Below, in pieces: positions 25,550 to 35,676 of a stretch of 64,000 nt of DNA; positions within the stretch are counted from its first letter, which is position 1, and each line of letters begins with the position of its first letter. Origin of the DNA: Streptococcus vestibularis (lineage in GTDB: Bacteria; Bacillota; Bacilli; Lactobacillales; Streptococcaceae); assembly GCA_010604095.1 (NCBI GenBank), contig JAABLG010000005.1, positions 62,001 through 126,000 of the forward strand, written 5' to 3'. Position numbers and translations under genes: made by a program. The notes beneath the pieces are model-generated. The model saw only the letters and a program-made list of their open reading frames with translations, did not search any database and was not told the origin of the DNA.

Positions 25550-27535
25550 GTGTCAGAAGATAAAACACAAAATGGCTATGAAGGTAGCCAAAAACTAGAT
25601 TTTCAAGAAGCTAAGGAAATGACAGTTGGTGAGGCTGTCCGCAAAGAAGCTGAGATTAATGCTGGTGTAACAGAAACGGATAGCATTTTGGATAAGTATA
25701 TCAAGCAACACCGTGAAGAAGTTGCTTCTCAAAAATTCTCCAAAACAATTGAAGCTGATGGTGATACCTCACCTTTGGATGCCTTTATTCAAAAGCAACG
25801 TCAAGAATTTGCGGATTCAGGTTTAATTGGTCAATCAATGGCTAATGAGTCAATCAACTCAACAACAGCTACTGAAGAGGTTACACCGGTCACATTTGGT
25901 TTTAATGTCACTGATACTAAGGAAGAAGAGACTTCGCCTGCTGTTGATAGACAGTTGCCAGATGCTCCTGTGGAACCTGAGGTGATTGTTCAACCTGAAA
26001 GTCAAAGCTCTGAAACGGTTATCACTTCATTGAACGCAGATCGTTTTATCACATCAGAAGCAGAAAAATTTGATCTTGGCGATGCTATCGCAGAACCAGC
26101 TACTTCAGTTGAGCAACCGGTCTATAGCGAAGCAACTGTAGATAATATTGATGATAACAATCCTTTGATTGCGAACATTGATGATCCGCTACCCCAAGGC
26201 CCTGAAGTAGCTAATAGCAATACTCCTGAGCCCCAAGAGTCTAAGCCTTTGTTGGATGATGTTGCTATTTCACAAACCATTGATTTATCAGCCATTGCTG
26301 CATCGGTTGCAGGGGTAACAGGGGCTAAAGCTGATGATGAGACAGCGACACCAAAAGTTTCAATGAGTGTTAATCGTCCTTCAGCAGAAGAAAGAATCTC
26401 TTCAGAGTCTGTTTCACCATCTCATAAGGGTGCTTTTGATGATGATATTCCAGTTTACCGCCGTAAGGGAGTTGTCATCGGTGCTTTAACGGTTTTGGCT
26501 TTAGCTATAATTGGTGGGGGCTATGCTCTTTATCACGGCACTCATAGTCAATCTGCTAAAACTGCCAGCACGGCTTCTTCAGCAACGTCATCATCATCAA
26601 GCAAGGATACAGCAGCTGCGGATAATAAGGCCTTCGAAGAAATGTATAAGAATTTCTTCACAGATGATGAGCAAACAAAGCTTGCTAATGATCAATTTGG
26701 CAAGTTACCAGATTTGGAAAAACTGCTTAAAAAATTGGAAAAAACCAAGTATTATGAGTCAGCTAAAACCAAATATGACAATTTGAAGAAACAAATTGAA
26801 GCAGTTCAAAAGATTAATAGTAAGTATGAGTCAGATGCTCTTGTAGATGGTAGCTACAATGGATCTATCTCTGTTAAATCTGACGCTAATTTCAATGATC
26901 TTCCAGAAAGTGTGACTACCACTGGTAACGCTAGTCTTGATAGTACCATTCAAGAAGCAATCAAGGGTGGTAAAACACAGCTTGAAGAAAAAGCTAAGGT
27001 TGCTAGTGCAACATCTGCGGCGACAGCTTCTGCCAGCGACAATACCGCTAGTCCTGCTGCACCATCAGGTGGTAACACATCTGGATCTGCTTCTAATACT
27101 GGTGATGCCACTGCGTCAAATACTTCTGGGGCTCAAAGTGATTCAGCTAACTCAGCTTCAACAGGTGTAGCTAGTGGAACTACAGGTGGTTCAGCTGCAG
27201 CTTCAACAATTGTGACACGAGGGATTACTAATTACAATCCATCTATCCTCCAACGTGATCGCTCACGAGTACCATACAACGCAAACGTCGTAGCGGACAC
27301 AAGTAACCCAGCTTGGACTTGGGGAGATGGTATTCTTGATAAGGTTATCAGTACTTCACACTCACGTGGTTACTTCTCAGGAGATAACTTCATCCTTGAA
27401 CCAGTTAACATCATCAATGGTAATGGTTACTACAACTTGTACCTTCCTGATGGAACTTACCTCTTTAGTATCAACTGTAAGACAGGTTACTTTGTTGGTA
27501 ATGGTTCAGGACATTCAGACAAACTTGATTACTAA
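25550..27535 (+). CDS. mapZ: Mid-cell division ring positioning protein MapZ (LocZ)
   Basis: A 661-residue single-pass membrane protein that marks the division site and positions FtsZ in streptococci. The cytoplasmic part starts with the conserved LDFQEAKEMTVGEAVRKEAEINAG, DSILDKYIKQHREEV and DAFIQKQRQEF segments. One membrane segment lies at about 305-328. The outside part has a first folded domain, a Ser/Thr/Ala-rich linker (about 475-560) and a compact C-terminal domain for peptidoglycan binding. Thr-rich cytoplasmic stretches are likely StkP phosphorylation sites. The GTG start is close to the rlmL stop, so the two are coupled. Confidence 0.92.
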   Translation: MSEDKTQNGYEGSQKLDFQEAKEMTVGEAVRKEAEINAGVTETDSILDKYIKQHREEVASQKFSKTIEADGDTSPLDAFIQKQRQEFADSGLIGQSMANESINSTTATEEVTPVTFGFNVTDTKEEETSPAVDRQLPDAPVEPEVIVQPESQSSETVITSLNADRFITSEAEKFDLGDAIAEPATSVEQPVYSEATVDNIDDNNPLIANIDDPLPQGPEVANSNTPEPQESKPLLDDVAISQTIDLSAIAASVAGVTGAKADDETATPKVSMSVNRPSAEERISSESVSPSHKGAFDDDIPVYRRKGVVIGALTVLALAIIGGGYALYHGTHSQSAKTASTASSATSSSSSKDTAAADNKAFEEMYKNFFTDDEQTKLANDQFGKLPDLEKLLKKLEKTKYYESAKTKYDNLKKQIEAVQKINSKYESDALVDGSYNGSISVKSDANFNDLPESVTTTGNASLDSTIQEAIKGGKTQLEEKAKVASATSAATASASDNTASPAAPSGGNTSGSASNTGDATASNTSGAQSDSANSASTGVASGTTGGSAAASTIVTRGITNYNPSILQRDRSRVPYNANVVADTSNPAWTWGDGILDKVISTSHSRGYFSGDNFILEPVNIINGNGYYNLYLPDGTYLFSINCKTGYFVGNGSGHSDKLDY

Positions 27536-27546
27536 TAAAAGTTGAG

Positions 27547-27571
27547 AACACTCCCTCAGGGAGTGTTTTTG
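27547..27571 (+). terminator. mapZ terminator
   Basis: AACACTCCC, loop TCA, GGGAGTGTT, then a T-run. Confidence 0.93.
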
Positions 27572-27608
27572 ATTTATCGTGATACAGGCCTAGTTTATAA
27601 GGAATTTG

Positions 27609-27617
27609 TGCTATAAT
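27609..27617 (+). promoter_or_regulatory. Extended -10 promoter of the SNF2 helicase gene
   Basis: TGCTATAAT lies 27 nt before the likely ATG (27644). Confidence 0.7.
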
Positions 27618-27643
27618 AGAGGGATAGGATAGGGGTGAATACT

Positions 27644-30600
27644 ATGGCAAAATTGATGCCGGGTAGAGTCCGTAATGAGGGTATTAAACTATTCGAAAAG
27701 GGCGTAATTACCATTCATCAGGTCTCAGAAACTCAATTGGACACAACAGTGGACCAACATCATTTAATTTATGCACTCAATGATTCTGAAATTACGTGTG
27801 ACTGTGATGCTTTCGCTCAAAAAGGCTATTGTCCGCATTTGGCAGCGGTTGAGTATTATCTAAAAAATGATAAAGAAGGCCAGCGCCTCTTGGCAGAACT
27901 GGAAGAGGAACAAGAGTCCTCTCAAGGCCAAGAGCGAGGTCACTCTTTTGGTGGTTTATTTTTAGAAGGCCTTTCCCTGAATGAAGATGATACCGTTAGA
28001 TATAGCTTGACGGTAGAGGGAGAGGAATCTACTTTTGGTTCAGAGATTTGGTGGAGTATACGTTTACGTCGCTTACCAGATGAACGTTCTTATGTTATTC
28101 GAGATATTCCTGCCTTTCTCAAACTTGTAGAGGCTGAGGGTTATTATCAGATAGGTAAGAACTACTATGAACCCCTATCGCTTATTCAATTTGACCAGGC
28201 TTCACAGGCATTTTTAAACTTCCTAGGACGGATGATTCCAGATGAAGCCAAGACTAATTTAGACTTTATTTTACCGAATAATGCACGACACCTTTGTCTC
28301 CCTTACGGTTTTTTTGAGGAAGGTTTGAGACGGATGCAAGATTTGGATGGCTTTAGGTTTGAATGGGAAGGAACCGAATATCGCCAACTTTTGGTCGAGG
28401 ATTTGACTGCTGATGCTCAGCTCTTCTCGTTTGATATTTGTGTCGAGCCCAAGATGATTGAATTGACTGTCGCTGAGAAGAATAGTCAGGCCTTTTTTAA
28501 TAATCGTATTCTCTTTTATCAAGGTGTTTTTTATCGTCTGAATCGAAAACAACAAAAACTTTTGGTTGGCTTACGCTCTCTTCCAATCGGAAGTGATTTG
28601 AATAAGCACGTCAGCTTTAATCTCGATGAACAAGCCATCTTGGCTGCTAGTCTTTTTGATTTTAGGACTATGGGGCCGGTTAAGGCACCAAAAGCTTTTA
28701 ATATCAAGGATTTTACGCCCAGATTTCATTTCGATTTGAAGTCTGAAAATGAGGTTACCTTGGCACTGGCCTTTGATTTTGATGGTCTCCTCGTGAATAA
28801 TCATCATGAGTTGAGCCATTTAGGCTTTACGAGTAATTATCGGCATGAACAGGCTGTTTTTCGTTTGATGGACAAGTATGGTTTCCCTCCCGATTTTCAA
28901 TCAAACAAATTGTTAAATAGCAGCCAGGAACTCTATGATTTCTTCACCAACACTATTCCAGCTTTTGAAAATGCAGGTATGGTCCTGATTGGGGAGACTT
29001 TGCGTGACTTACGTGTTGAGCAGAGTCCACAAGTTCAGGTAGAACGTCAGGGAAATCTATTAGATATTTCTTTTGATTTTTCAAGTCTTGATGACGAGGA
29101 CGTGGATCATGCTTTGGAAGCTTTGATGGAAAGCGCACCTTATTTTATCAATCGTAGTGGTCAATTGATTGTCTTTGATGAGGCGACACATCGTGTTAGC
29201 GAGAGTCTAAAAAGCTTGAGGGCTCGTTATTCAGGACAGGGGCATCTGGAGCTGACTCAATTAGCTGCCTACCAATTAATGGATGCTCTTTCAGAGAATC
29301 ATTCGGTTAGTTTTTCGAAGGATTTTCAACTGTTGACGCAACATTTGAGACATCCTGAAACCTTTGACTTACCGGCCTATCAGGTAGAAGTTGCGCTTCG
29401 TCCCTATCAGGAACGAGGTGTTCAGTGGCTGTCCATGTTGCACCACTATGGTTTTGGTGGTATTTTGGCCGATGATATGGGCTTGGGAAAAACCTTGCAG
29501 ACCATTGCCTACCTCTCTGCACATTTGGAAGAGGGACAACGTGTCTTAGTTTTGTCACCTTCAAGCCTCATTTACAACTGGCAAGATGAATTTAAAAAAT
29601 TTACGCCTCAGTTAGATGTAGCGGTTTCTTACGGACTCAAACCTAAACGTGATGACATTATTGCTGAGGATCATCAGATTATTATTACTAGTTATGCTTC
29701 CTTCCGTCAGGATTTTGAGGCATACAAGGCTGGTAAATATGATTATCTTATTTTAGATGAGGCTCAAGTCATGAAGAATACGCAAACAAAGATTGCGAAG
29801 TATCTTCGTGATTTCTCTGTTCCGCATTGTTTAGCCTTGTCTGGAACCCCTATTGAAAATCATTTATTGGAAATTTGGTCTATTTTTCAAATTATTCTTC
29901 CCGGACTTTTGCCTGCTAAAAAAGCTTTTCTTAAGTTGACACCTAAGGAAGTAGCCCGTTATATTTCACCCTTTATACTCAGACGAAAGAAGGAAGAGGT
30001 ACTTCCTGATTTACCAGATTTAATTGAAGTGACTCACCAAAGTGAATTGTCGGATGATCAAAAGGCGATTTATTTGGCGCAATTGCAACAGATGCAGCAA
30101 GGTTTAATCTTGGCCAGTGACCAGGAAATCAATCGACGTAAGGTGGAAATCCTATCAGGTATTACCCGTCTTCGTCAAATCTGTGATACACCTGCTTTAT
30201 TTATGGATTATGCTGGAGATAGTGGAAAAATAGATAGTCTGAGGGATCTGCTTAGTCAAATTAAAGAATCCGACCATCGAGTGCTTATCTTTTCACAATT
30301 TCGTGGCATGTTGGATATTACAGAAGGTCTTTTGGAAGAATTAGGCATTTCCTCTTATAAATTAACGGGGTCTACACCATCTGATAGTCGTCAGGAGATG
30401 ACCAGAGCTTTTAATCAGGGAAGTCGAGATGCCTTCTTGATTTCTTTAAAAGCAGGAGGTGTGGGACTGAACCTAACGGGTGCCGATACTGTTATTCTCA
30501 TTGACCTTTGGTGGAATCCAGCGGTGGAAATGCAGGCCATTAGTCGAGCCCATCGTATAGGTCAGGAACAAAATGTCGAAGTTTACCGTTTGATTACAAG

Positions 30601-30739
30601 AGGGACTATCGAAGAGAAAATTCTTGAGCTTCAAGAGGGCAAGAAAAACCTTGTCACGACAGTTTTGGATGGCAATGAAAGCCGTGCCAGCATGACAATT
30701 GAAGACATTAAAGAAATTCTTGGTATTGCAATATCTTAA
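27644..30739 (+). CDS. SNF2-family DNA/RNA helicase with SWIM zinc finger
   Basis: A protein of about 1031 residues. An N-terminal SWIM finger has the CxC...CxH pattern (CDCDAFAQKGYCPHL, about residue 51-66). A SNF2-associated region follows to about 560, then the ATPase core: Walker A ADDMGLGKTLQT (about 607), DEAQ box LILDEAQVMKN (about 703), and the C-terminal helicase lobe with GVGLNLTGADTVILIDLWWNP and SRAHRIGQ. ATP-driven remodelling of protein-nucleic acid complexes is expected; the bacterial role is not established. The GTG at 27635 is a possible start, but the ATG at 27644 has the better site (AGGGGTG). Confidence 0.92.
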   Translation: MAKLMPGRVRNEGIKLFEKGVITIHQVSETQLDTTVDQHHLIYALNDSEITCDCDAFAQKGYCPHLAAVEYYLKNDKEGQRLLAELEEEQESSQGQERGHSFGGLFLEGLSLNEDDTVRYSLTVEGEESTFGSEIWWSIRLRRLPDERSYVIRDIPAFLKLVEAEGYYQIGKNYYEPLSLIQFDQASQAFLNFLGRMIPDEAKTNLDFILPNNARHLCLPYGFFEEGLRRMQDLDGFRFEWEGTEYRQLLVEDLTADAQLFSFDICVEPKMIELTVAEKNSQAFFNNRILFYQGVFYRLNRKQQKLLVGLRSLPIGSDLNKHVSFNLDEQAILAASLFDFRTMGPVKAPKAFNIKDFTPRFHFDLKSENEVTLALAFDFDGLLVNNHHELSHLGFTSNYRHEQAVFRLMDKYGFPPDFQSNKLLNSSQELYDFFTNTIPAFENAGMVLIGETLRDLRVEQSPQVQVERQGNLLDISFDFSSLDDEDVDHALEALMESAPYFINRSGQLIVFDEATHRVSESLKSLRARYSGQGHLELTQLAAYQLMDALSENHSVSFSKDFQLLTQHLRHPETFDLPAYQVEVALRPYQERGVQWLSMLHHYGFGGILADDMGLGKTLQTIAYLSAHLEEGQRVLVLSPSSLIYNWQDEFKKFTPQLDVAVSYGLKPKRDDIIAEDHQIIITSYASFRQDFEAYKAGKYDYLILDEAQVMKNTQTKIAKYLRDFSVPHCLALSGTPIENHLLEIWSIFQIILPGLLPAKKAFLKLTPKEVARYISPFILRRKKEEVLPDLPDLIEVTHQSELSDDQKAIYLAQLQQMQQGLILASDQEINRRKVEILSGITRLRQICDTPALFMDYAGDSGKIDSLRDLLSQIKESDHRVLIFSQFRGMLDITEGLLEELGISSYKLTGSTPSDSRQEMTRAFNQGSRDAFLISLKAGGVGLNLTGADTVILIDLWWNPAVEMQAISRAHRIGQEQNVEVYRLITRGTIEEKILELQEGKKNLVTTVLDGNESRASMTIEDIKEILGIAIS

Positions 30740-30805
30740 ATTGTTATAATTGATATTTCAATACTAAAATACAAAATCCTACTAGGCAAATCTTTTGAAT
30801 TAGGC

Positions 30806-30862
30806 TATAATAGAATACTGCAAGACGTATCTACCCATTCTCGATTGTTTTATTAAGATACG
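30806..30862 (+). promoter_or_regulatory. Promoter and 5' leader hairpin of the 30.9-kb gene
   Basis: TATAAT at 30806-30811 predicts a start near 30818. CGTATCT (30826-30832) and AGATACG (30856-30862) then form a 7-bp stem with a 23-nt loop close to the 5' end of the transcript. Its function is unknown; RNA stabilisation or control is possible. Confidence 0.5.
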
Positions 30863-30892
30863 CATCATCTCGAAAATGAAAGGAAGTCTTTT

Positions 30893-31609
30893 ATGTATCG
30901 CCAAAGACGACAATTTCCGCTGATTCCAGACGGGGAATCTTGCTTGCAAGAACCGGTCTCTATGCGCCTATACGAAAACGAAGATTTAATCACAAATATC
31001 CGTGGCCCTTACCAAGAAAAGGACTACAATGATTTATTACCTAATTATGATTTCTTGTCAGCTAAGCCTAATAATCGTAAGAAAGAGTCAAAACGAGTGG
31101 AGACGCATGAAGCTGGTATGACTTACGCTGAGGAAGCTCGTGAGAAGGCTAAGCGTGATGTTCGTGAGAAACGCCAAAAATTCTTGCGCCAAGAGGTTCA
31201 ACAAACGAAACATACGACTAGCCGTCAATTGGTTACTAAGCCTAAGGAAGAAGCTAAACCAAACTTTGAGGCTACAGTTGAACCAGCTGCTATCACGACG
31301 GATAAAAAACCTGTGACAGCATCTATCTTGGGTGCTCCGGTAAGTGCTATCAAGAGAACTTTGGCACCTAATGGTAAACATTCAAAGATTCATCATTTGG
31401 CCAATCGTCTGCAACAAGATACTTATATCTTGGCAGAAGTGGCTCCAACTTATCAACAGCCTAGTAACCCTTCTCGTAAGAATGTCAAGAAAAATAGTTA
31501 TGATTTCTTGAAACGTAGCCAGGTTTACAATTATCCAGAACGTCAAACTTACCGTGAACACCGAATTGCTCAAGAATTGAATTTGACGCATTTAGAAGAC
31601 GCAAACTAA
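30893..31609 (+). CDS. Basic, mostly disordered protein of unknown function upstream of murC
   Basis: A 238-residue, highly charged and basic protein with no membrane segment or signal peptide. It opens MYRQRRQFPLIPDGE, has a charged helix near the middle (TYAEEAREKAKRDVREKRQKFL), a Pro/Thr linker and a C-terminal block with Tyr-rich motifs (SYDFLKRSQVYNYPERQTYREHRIAQELN). From memory, streptococci keep a similar gene between the SNF2 helicase gene and murC. I know of no assigned function. The RBS AAAGGAAG is good. Position suggests a wall- or division-related role; that is inference only. Confidence 0.75.
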   Translation: MYRQRRQFPLIPDGESCLQEPVSMRLYENEDLITNIRGPYQEKDYNDLLPNYDFLSAKPNNRKKESKRVETHEAGMTYAEEAREKAKRDVREKRQKFLRQEVQQTKHTTSRQLVTKPKEEAKPNFEATVEPAAITTDKKPVTASILGAPVSAIKRTLAPNGKHSKIHHLANRLQQDTYILAEVAPTYQQPSNPSRKNVKKNSYDFLKRSQVYNYPERQTYREHRIAQELNLTHLEDAN

Positions 31610-31635
31610 TCGCAATGCGATTGTAAGGAGAAACT

Positions 31636-32964
31636 ATGTCAAAAACTTATCATTTTATTGGAATTAAAGGATCTGGTATGTCAGCTTTGGCTTTGATGCT
31701 CCACCAAATGGGACACAAAGTTCAAGGTTCAGATGTGGAAAAGTATTACTTCACTCAACGTGGTCTTGAACAAGCAGGTATTCCTATTCTTCCTTTCGAT
31801 GAAAAAAACATCACAGATGATGTTGAATTGATTGCTGGAAATGCTTTTCATGAAGATAACAACATTGAAATTGCCTATGCCGTTAAAAATGGTTATAAGT
31901 TCAAGCGTTACCATGAGTTTTTGGGTCATTTCATGAACCAGTTCACTAGCTTTGGTGTGGCTGGTGCACATGGTAAGACTTCTACAACAGGTCTTTTGTC
32001 ACATGTTATGAAAAATATCACAGATACATCATACCTTATTGGTGATGGAACAGGCCGTGGTTCTGCCAATGCGCAATACTTCGTCTTTGAAGCTGATGAA
32101 TATGAACGTCATTTCATGCCGTACCACCCTGCTTACTCAATTATCACCAACATTGACTTTGACCATCCAGATTACTTTACAAGTATTGATGATGTTTTCT
32201 CAGCTTTTGATGATTATGCAAAGCAAGTACAAAAAGGGCTCTTTGTTTATGGTGAGGATTCTTACCTCCGTAAAATCACTTCTAATGCACCGATTTACTA
32301 CTATGGCTTTGAAGAAAATGATGACTTCATGGCTACAGATATCGTTCGTACAACGACAGGATCTAATTTCAAGGTGAAACATGATGGACAAATCATAGGG
32401 GAATTCCATGTGCCAGCCTACGGACGTCATAATATCTTGAATGCAACTGCGGTTATCGCTAACATGTATGTGGCTGGTTTTGATATGGCCTTGGTTGCTG
32501 AACATCTTAATACTTTCTCAGGTGTTAAACGTCGTTTCACAGAGAGAATCATCAACGGGACTGTTATTATTGATGACTTTGCTCATCATCCAACTGAAAT
32601 CATTGCTACGCTTGATGCAGCACGTCAAAGGTACCCATCCAAAGAAATTGTTGCCATTTTCCAACCACATACCTTTACACGTACCATTGCATTGCTTGAT
32701 GAATTTGCTGAAGCTTTGAATGAGGCGGATGCGGTTTATTTGGCGAAAATTTATGGTTCAGCGCGTGAAGTGGATCATGGAGATGTTAAGGTTGAAGACC
32801 TTGCGGCTAAAATTAAAAAGCCTGCTAAAGTTGTTACAGTTGAAAATGTTTCGCCTCTTCTTGACCATGACAATGCTGTCTATGTCTTTATGGGAGCAGG
32901 AGATATCCAACTTTATGAACGTTCGTTCGAAGAGCTACTTGCGAGCTTGCAAACACATATGTAA
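31636..32964 (+). CDS. murC: UDP-N-acetylmuramate--L-alanine ligase
   Basis: A 442-residue Mur ligase that adds L-Ala to UDP-MurNAc with ATP in the cytoplasm, the first peptide step of peptidoglycan synthesis. The N-terminal Rossmann part is [29 protein letters not shown]. The ATP site is [14 protein letters not shown], the central domain has [19 protein letters not shown] and [17 protein letters not shown], and [11 protein letters not shown] follows. It has the usual length and a good GGAG site. Confidence 0.97.
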   Translation: MSKTYHFIGIKGSGMSALALMLHQMGHKVQGSDVEKYYFTQRGLEQAGIPILPFDEKNITDDVELIAGNAFHEDNNIEIAYAVKNGYKFKRYHEFLGHFMNQFTSFGVAGAHGKTSTTGLLSHVMKNITDTSYLIGDGTGRGSANAQYFVFEADEYERHFMPYHPAYSIITNIDFDHPDYFTSIDDVFSAFDDYAKQVQKGLFVYGEDSYLRKITSNAPIYYYGFEENDDFMATDIVRTTTGSNFKVKHDGQIIGEFHVPAYGRHNILNATAVIANMYVAGFDMALVAEHLNTFSGVKRRFTERIINGTVIIDDFAHHPTEIIATLDAARQRYPSKEIVAIFQPHTFTRTIALLDEFAEALNEADAVYLAKIYGSAREVDHGDVKVEDLAAKIKKPAKVVTVENVSPLLDHDNAVYVFMGAGDIQLYERSFEELLASLQTHM

Positions 32965-32971
32965 TAAGATT

Positions 32972-33003
32972 AAGAGCTGTAGCGATTTCGCTCAGCTTTT
33001 TCT
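32972..33003 (+). terminator. Terminator-like hairpin after murC
   Basis: AAGAGCTGTAGCG, loop ATTT, CGCTCAGCTTTTT form a stem with one mismatch and a T5 tail. It overlaps the gap before the GNAT gene. Confidence 0.75.
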
Positions 33004-33024
33004 CTTGATAGAAAGGAAATTGAT

Positions 33025-33519
33025 ATGCTTATTCGACACGCCCGAAAGGAAGACTGGGCCGATGTGGTTCGTATTGAACAGGACAATTTTTCGCTTGAAG
33101 AGGCTGCAACACCAGAGGCTATTTTAGAGCGCCTAGAGACTATTTGTGATACCTTCTTAATTGCTGAGATTGATGGTAAGGTGGCTGGTTATATCGAAGG
33201 ACCTGTAATTGATAAGCGTTACTTAACAGACGACTTGTTTCATAAGGTAACTCCGAATGCCAGTGAAGGAGGTTTTATCGCAGTCACTAGTTTATCTGTC
33301 TCAAAAGAGTTTAAAGGGCAGGGTGTTGGGACGGCCTTAATTGCAGCACTTAAAGATCTGGCTATTGCACAAAAGCGTCAAGGGATTAGTTTGACTTGTC
33401 ATGATTATCTTATTGCTTATTATGAAATGAATGGTTTCACTGATGAGGGAGAATCAGAATCAAATCATGGAGGTAGCTCATGGTACAATTTGGTCTGGGA
33501 AAAGTCTAAATTCCAGTGA
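33025..33519 (+). CDS. GNAT-family N-acetyltransferase
   Basis: A 164-residue acetyltransferase. GNAT motifs: IRHARKEDWADVVRIEQDNF at the start, AVTSLSVSKEFKGQGVGTALIAALKDLA (acetyl-CoA loop of the R/Q-x-x-G-x-G/A type) and HDYLIAYYEMNGFTDEGES. The substrate (an amine of a protein, amino acid or drug) cannot be inferred. It is kept between murC and mltG in streptococci. AAAGGAAATTGAT precedes the ATG. Confidence 0.87.
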   Translation: MLIRHARKEDWADVVRIEQDNFSLEEAATPEAILERLETICDTFLIAEIDGKVAGYIEGPVIDKRYLTDDLFHKVTPNASEGGFIAVTSLSVSKEFKGQGVGTALIAALKDLAIAQKRQGISLTCHDYLIAYYEMNGFTDEGESESNHGGSSWYNLVWEKSKFQ

Positions 33520-33615
33520 TTTCAGTATTAAGTTACTGTGACAAAGGGCTAATTGATTTGCATTAACTGACTTTTTAAGATATAATGGCGTTTGTTACTA
33601 TAGAGGAGGTATGCC

Positions 33616-35589
33616 TTGACGGACAAGTTTAATGAACACTCGGAATCTGTTGAAGATAGCTTAAGTTTTAAACATCAGATTCTTCGAGATTTACAAGAAG
33701 CAACACGGCTCCGTTCTCTTCGTGAGGAGGAGCATAATAAAAGTGCAACTATGCCCAAGACACCACTTTCAACGTCAGCTGACAGCCAAAATACTCATAC
33801 GGAATCAGCATCTAATAAAGTAAGTAACCAAGATTTTAGTTCGCATGCTGTTTCTGACAGTGATACAGCTAAATCCATGACTTCTGAGTCGAAACCAGAT
33901 GTCCAAGAGAGTGTTAGTTTGTCTTCTCAGTCTCAAGCTGAGTCCTTAGGAGCTGACAGTCATTCAAAATCAGTATCTAGCCTAAAAGAACCACTTAATG
34001 AGGAGAAGATTACCAATATTCCTCAACCTAAGGTAACTTCGAAGCGTCGTTTCCAACGTCCAGTTTGGGAAACAAGTCTTGATGCGGCCTCTGAGGAGGA
34101 ATACATCCCTGCAGATGTTGCTCAGGAGCTCATTGAAGCCAAGTCTAAAGAAGCTATTTACACAGACCCTAAAGAATTGGAGGCCAAGATGACCTCAGAT
34201 CTTAAAAAAGAAGATTTCTTGAAAGAACATCAGGTGACAAGTGATAAGGCTGTATCAGAGGGGACTCAGCCAGATGCAGTCACTAAAGACAAAGAGGAGG
34301 ATGAGAGCATTGCTCTAGCAGCTTCTGATAAACCTGAAAAGAAAAAGCGTAAGAAAACAAAAAAGAAAAAGGCTTCGCAGAAAGATGCCATCCCTGATGA
34401 AGTTGACGACGAAGAGCCAATTTCACGTTCTAACCGAAATCAAAAGCGTAATAAGAATAACCGTCGTGCTGGGAAGATTGCACGAAATATTATTATCTTC
34501 TTGATTCTTATCTTGTCACTAGTAGGTTTCTTTGGTTACCGTTACGTTAGTCAAGCTGTAGGGGCAAAGGATGCTAATTCAACTAAGTTTATCAGTGTTG
34601 AAATTCCTAAAAATTCAGGTAGTAGTTACATCGGTCAACTCCTAGAATCAGCTGGTGTTATTAAGTCTGGTAAGGTCTTTAATTACTATACCAAGTTTAA
34701 GAATGTTTCAAATCTAAAAAGTGGTTACTATAACCTCCAAGCCAGCATGACCATGGATGAAATTATTGAGGCCCTTCAGAAAAAAGGAAGTGATAAACCT
34801 CAGGAGCCATCTCTTGGCACAGTCCTGGTTAAAGAAGGATATACGATTGATCAAATCGCCAAGGCAGTAGAAGTTAATTCATCAGCTAAAAAGGGTAAAA
34901 AATCATCGACTGGACTAAAGGCTAAAGACTTCTTGAAACTTATGAAGGATGATGCTTTCATTGCTAAGATGAAAACCAAGTATCCAACCTTGTTGGCTAA
35001 TCTTCCGGACTCTAACCAGGCTAAATATGTTCTTGAAGGTTATTTATTCCCAGCAACTTATAATATCCATGATGATACAACGGTGGAATCTTTAGCAGAG
35101 GAAATGTTGTCTACGATGAACACTTATCTATCACCTTACTATGCTACGATTTCATCAAGTAATCATAATGTAAATGAAGTTTTGACCCTAGCATCTCTCG
35201 TTGAAAAAGAGGGAGCTACGGATGATGACCGTAAAAACATTGCCAGCGTCTTCTATAATCGTCTTAGCTCAGACATGGCCTTGCAAAGTAACATCGCAGT
35301 TCTTTATGCCCTTGGAAAACTTGGGCAAGAGACGACCCTAAAGGAAGATGCAAACATTGACACAAGTATTGACTCTCCTTATAATGATTATGTTCATAAG
35401 GGGTTGATGCCAGGTCCTGTAGACAGTCCGAGTCTATCAGCGATTGAAGCAGTGATTAATCCATCATCTTCTAAATATATGTACTTTGTAGCAGACGTGA
35501 CCAATGGAAATGTCTATTTTGCGGAAAATTATGAAGACCATCAACATAATGTTGAAACTTATATTAATAGCAAGATAAAAGATAAATAG
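33616..35589 (+). CDS. mltG: Endolytic murein transglycosylase MltG, long streptococcal form
   Basis: A 657-residue membrane protein that cuts nascent glycan strands and helps set glycan length. A long disordered, charged cytoplasmic tail (1-285) ends in a Lys-rich stretch. It is followed by one membrane segment (about 290-311) and an outside YceG domain with a LysM-like part. The catalytic Glu is in LASLVEKEGATDDDRKNIASVFYNRL, and the motif PYNDYVHKGLMPGPVDSPS is also typical. The start is TTG behind GAGGAGG; an ATG 5 nt earlier closes after two codons. Confidence 0.94.
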   Translation: MTDKFNEHSESVEDSLSFKHQILRDLQEATRLRSLREEEHNKSATMPKTPLSTSADSQNTHTESASNKVSNQDFSSHAVSDSDTAKSMTSESKPDVQESVSLSSQSQAESLGADSHSKSVSSLKEPLNEEKITNIPQPKVTSKRRFQRPVWETSLDAASEEEYIPADVAQELIEAKSKEAIYTDPKELEAKMTSDLKKEDFLKEHQVTSDKAVSEGTQPDAVTKDKEEDESIALAASDKPEKKKRKKTKKKKASQKDAIPDEVDDEEPISRSNRNQKRNKNNRRAGKIARNIIIFLILILSLVGFFGYRYVSQAVGAKDANSTKFISVEIPKNSGSSYIGQLLESAGVIKSGKVFNYYTKFKNVSNLKSGYYNLQASMTMDEIIEALQKKGSDKPQEPSLGTVLVKEGYTIDQIAKAVEVNSSAKKGKKSSTGLKAKDFLKLMKDDAFIAKMKTKYPTLLANLPDSNQAKYVLEGYLFPATYNIHDDTTVESLAEEMLSTMNTYLSPYYATISSSNHNVNEVLTLASLVEKEGATDDDRKNIASVFYNRLSSDMALQSNIAVLYALGKLGQETTLKEDANIDTSIDSPYNDYVHKGLMPGPVDSPSLSAIEAVINPSSSKYMYFVADVTNGNVYFAENYEDHQHNVETYINSKIKDK

Positions 35590-35612
35590 TCTCATTGACT
35601 AATCAAAATCAA

Positions 35613-35637
35613 GGAAACAAGTAGTAATCTTGTTTCC
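35613..35637. repeat. Hairpin without T-run between mltG and greA
   Basis: GGAAACAAG and CTTGTTTCC flank a 7-nt loop. No T-run follows, so it is more likely an mRNA processing or stabilising structure than a terminator. Confidence 0.55.
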
Positions 35638-35676
35638 CAAGCCAATCGGCTTAACAACAATAGAAAAGAGATAAAC

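Noticed and set aside
33611..33619. ATG just before the mltG start
   Set aside because: It closes after two codons (ATG CCT TGA). The TTG at 33616 is the in-frame start.
35613..35637. Hairpin between mltG and greA as a terminator
   Set aside because: No T-run follows, so I list it as a repeat and not as a terminator.
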